DNA of 6,370 nucleotides from CAZSIA01 sp045126355 (GTDB lineage: Bacteria; Bacillota_I; Bacilli_A; Acholeplasmatales; Anaeroplasmataceae), in assembly GCA_045126355.1 (NCBI GenBank), contig JBGVOE010000034.1, positions 1-6,370 of the forward strand. The letters run 5' to 3'. The position numbers were made by a program, and so were the translations under genes. The notes beneath the pieces were generated by a model. The model made no database searches, was not told the origin of the DNA, and saw only the letters and a program-made list of their open reading frames with translations. Below, in pieces: positions 4,322 to 6,370 of the stretch; the stretch's first letter is position 1; the number at the start of each line of letters is the position of its first letter.

Positions 4322-6370
4322 ATGCAAATGCAAGATTATAATAACGATGAAAATATTTTAGAAAAATTTGGTAGAATTTTAAATGAAGAAGTTAAAAACG
4401 GAAAAATGGATCCTGTTATAGGACGAGATGATGAAATTAGAAACATCATAATGATTTTATCAAGAAAGACAAAAAATAACCCAGTTTTAATTGGTGAGCC
4501 TGGTGTTGGTAAGACTGCAATTGTAGAAGGATTGGCTCAAAGAATTGTAAAAGAAGATGTTCCTAATGGATTAAAAAATAAAACAATTTATGAACTAGAT
4601 ATGGGTGCTTTAGTTGCAGGTGCTAAATATCGTGGTGAATTTGAAGAAAGATTAAAAGCTGTTTTAACTAAAGTGAAGGAATCAAATGGTAATATTATTA
4701 TGTTTATCGATGAAATTCACTTAATTGTTGGAGCTGGTAAATCGGATGGTGCGTTAGATGCATCAAATATGTTAAAACCAATGTTAGCTCGTGGCGAACT
4801 ACATTGCATTGGTGCAACTACATTAAATGAATATAGAACTTATATTGAAAAAGATGCTGCTTTAGAAAGAAGATTTCAAAAAGTTTTAGTAACTGAACCA
4901 ACTGTTGAAGACACTATTTCTATTCTTAGAGGATTAAAAGAAAGATTTGAATCTTTTCATGGTGTGAAAATTACCGATGCAGCCTTGGTAAGTGCTGCGA
5001 CATTGTCAAATAGATATATTACAGACAGATTTTTACCTGATAAAGCTATTGATTTAATAGATGAAGCTTGTGCCTCAATAAGAATGCAACTTGAAAGTAA
5101 TCCTACAGAAATTGATGAATTAAATAGGAAAATATTACAATTAGAAATTGAAAGAGTTGCACTTTCTAGAGAAAAAGATCAAATAAGTAAAGAAAGGCTT
5201 TTAAAAATTGAAATTGAATTAAAAGAATTTAAGAAAAGATTAGATGAATTAAAAACAAAATGGGAACTAGAAAAAAAGGAAATCAATCGAATTAATGATT
5301 TAAAAAAAGAATTAGAAAAAGCTAGATTCCAATTGGATAACTTTTTACAAGAAGGTAATTATAATAAAGCTGCTGAATATCAATACTCTACAATTCCTAA
5401 TATTGAAAAGCAAATTAATAACATTAATGATGAAAAAGACAAGATATTAAGTGAAGTAGTAGATGAAGATAAGGTAACTGAGATAATTGCAAGATGGACT
5501 AAAATTCCAGTATCTAAATTAATGCAAGGAGATAGAGAGAAACTACTTCATTTAAAAGAAACTTTAATGAAGCGCGTAATTGGTCAAGATCAAGCTTTAG
5601 AATTAGTTAGTAATGCCATTATTAGACAAAGAGCTGGCATTAAAGATCAAAATAGGCCTATCGGTTCATTTATGTGCTTAGGTCCTACTGGTGTTGGTAA
5701 AACAGAAGTTGCTAGAAGTTTAGCTGACGCTTTATTTGATTCGGAAAATCATATAATTAGAATAGATATGTCAGAATATATGGAAAGATATTCTGTGTCT
5801 AGATTAATTGGTGCTGCTCCCGGATATATAGGATATGAAGAAGGAGGACAATTAACAGAAGCCATTAGGAGAAATCCTTATTCAATTGTTTTATTCGATG
5901 AAATTGAAAAGGCGCATCCAGATGTATTTAATCTATTACTTCAAATTTTAGATGATGGTAGAATTACAGACTCTCAAGGAAGAACAGTTGATTTCAAAAA
6001 TACAATTATAATTATGACTAGTAATTTAGGTAGTGATATTTTATTAGAAAATAATAATGATTGCTTTAATCAAATTAATGATTTATTACATCGTACTTTT
6101 AAACCCGAATTTTTAAATAGAATTGATGAAATAATCACCTTTAACCCGCTATCAAAAGATGTATGTATAAAAATTGTTGATAAAATGTTACTTGAATTAA
6201 TAAAAAGATTAGAAGAAAACAAAATTAAAATTGAATTTACTCATTCATTAAAACAATATATTATAGATAGTGCCTTTTCATATGAATATGGGGCAAGACC
6301 AATAAAAAGATTTATTTCTAAAAATATTGAAACATTATTAGCTAGTAAAATTATTTCTGAAGAAATTAAA
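4322..6370 (+). CDS. clpB: ClpB disaggregase lacking the N-terminal Clp_N domain (3' end outside window)
   Basis: This is a Hsp100 AAA+ disaggregase that works with DnaK/DnaJ/GrpE to pull proteins out of aggregates. The 683 visible codons are open to the window edge. The first AAA+ module has DPVIGRDDEI (30-39), Walker A GEPGVGKT (58-65), pore loop GAKYRG (100-105), Walker B FIDE (128-131) and arginine fingers in LERRF (181-185). A coiled-coil middle domain runs from about 255 to 385; its length distinguishes ClpB from ClpC and ClpE. The second module has GPTGVGKT (454-461), pore loop GYIGYEEGG (501-509), Walker B LFDE (524-527), sensor-1 TSN (566-568), FLNR (597-600) and sensor-2 GARP (657-660). 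The first about 150 residues of standard ClpB (substrate-binding Clp_N repeats) are missing, as in Mycoplasma ClpB. Control is by two CIRCE sites; no CtsR heptads are seen. The protein probably ends about 20-35 residues past the window. Confidence 0.97.
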   Translation, partial: MQMQDYNNDENILEKFGRILNEEVKNGKMDPVIGRDDEIRNIIMILSRKTKNNPVLIGEPGVGKTAIVEGLAQRIVKEDVPNGLKNKTIYELDMGALVAGAKYRGEFEERLKAVLTKVKESNGNIIMFIDEIHLIVGAGKSDGALDASNMLKPMLARGELHCIGATTLNEYRTYIEKDAALERRFQKVLVTEPTVEDTISILRGLKERFESFHGVKITDAALVSAATLSNRYITDRFLPDKAIDLIDEACASIRMQLESNPTEIDELNRKILQLEIERVALSREKDQISKERLLKIEIELKEFKKRLDELKTKWELEKKEINRINDLKKELEKARFQLDNFLQEGNYNKAAEYQYSTIPNIEKQINNINDEKDKILSEVVDEDKVTEIIARWTKIPVSKLMQGDREKLLHLKETLMKRVIGQDQALELVSNAIIRQRAGIKDQNRPIGSFMCLGPTGVGKTEVARSLADALFDSENHIIRIDMSEYMERYSVSRLIGAAPGYIGYEEGGQLTEAIRRNPYSIVLFDEIEKAHPDVFNLLLQILDDGRITDSQGRTVDFKNTIIIMTSNLGSDILLENNNDCFNQINDLLHRTFKPEFLNRIDEIITFNPLSKDVCIKIVDKMLLELIKRLEENKIKIEFTHSLKQYIIDSAFSYEYGARPIKRFISKNIETLLASKIISEEIK

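Noticed and set aside
1..6370. CRISPR array, tRNA or rRNA genes
   Set aside because: No regularly spaced direct repeats, and no tRNA- or rRNA-like segments were recognised by eye; the only structured RNA candidate is the TnpB right end.

Overview
The window is a strongly AT-rich bacterial stretch (roughly 70-75% AT by eye), with consensus sigma-A promoters, strong Shine-Dalgarno sites and CIRCE heat-shock operators. This points to a low-GC Firmicute or a relative of the Mollicutes, such as an Erysipelotrichia-, Acholeplasma- or RF39-like lineage. Tryptophan is encoded by TGG throughout. TAA, TAG and TGA all appear as stops, so the standard bacterial code fits better than the UGA=Trp code of Mycoplasma. 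All recognised genes are on the + strand.

Region 1 (1-1956): the window opens inside the last 65 codons of a TnpB-type RNA-guided nuclease gene of an IS200/IS605 element. It is followed by a strongly structured right end ending in TTCAC at 294, which is the expected omega-RNA (reRNA) scaffold. Immediately after this end lies an ABC exporter gene (transmembrane plus ATPase) that is open to position 1886 but lacks its normal start. The element appears to have inserted into the 5' part of the gene. The ATPase also carries a Gly-to-Asp change in its P-loop, so the exporter is most likely a pseudogene. A good intrinsic terminator follows.

Region 2 (1957-3762): a consensus promoter (TTGACA, 17 bp, TATAAT) drives a two-gene unit. 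The first gene is a 393-residue AAA/ABC-type ATPase. The second, overlapping by 26 bases, encodes a small Toprim/RloB-like protein. The architecture resembles two-gene anti-phage systems of the AbiL or PARIS kind, but this is inference. The second gene seems to be cut short by an in-frame TAG, with a plausible 26-codon conserved-looking tail continuing in the same frame to 3762.

Region 3 (3763-6370): two ordinary chromosomal genes. Methylglyoxal synthase (mgsA) has all of its visible catalytic residues and is closed by a terminator. Next comes clpB, with two CIRCE operators enclosing its promoter. This ClpB starts directly at the first AAA+ module, without the N-terminal Clp_N domain, and runs off the window end after 683 codons. 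The accessory part (mobile element, broken exporter, candidate defence pair) therefore sits against a core-genome stress and metabolism block.
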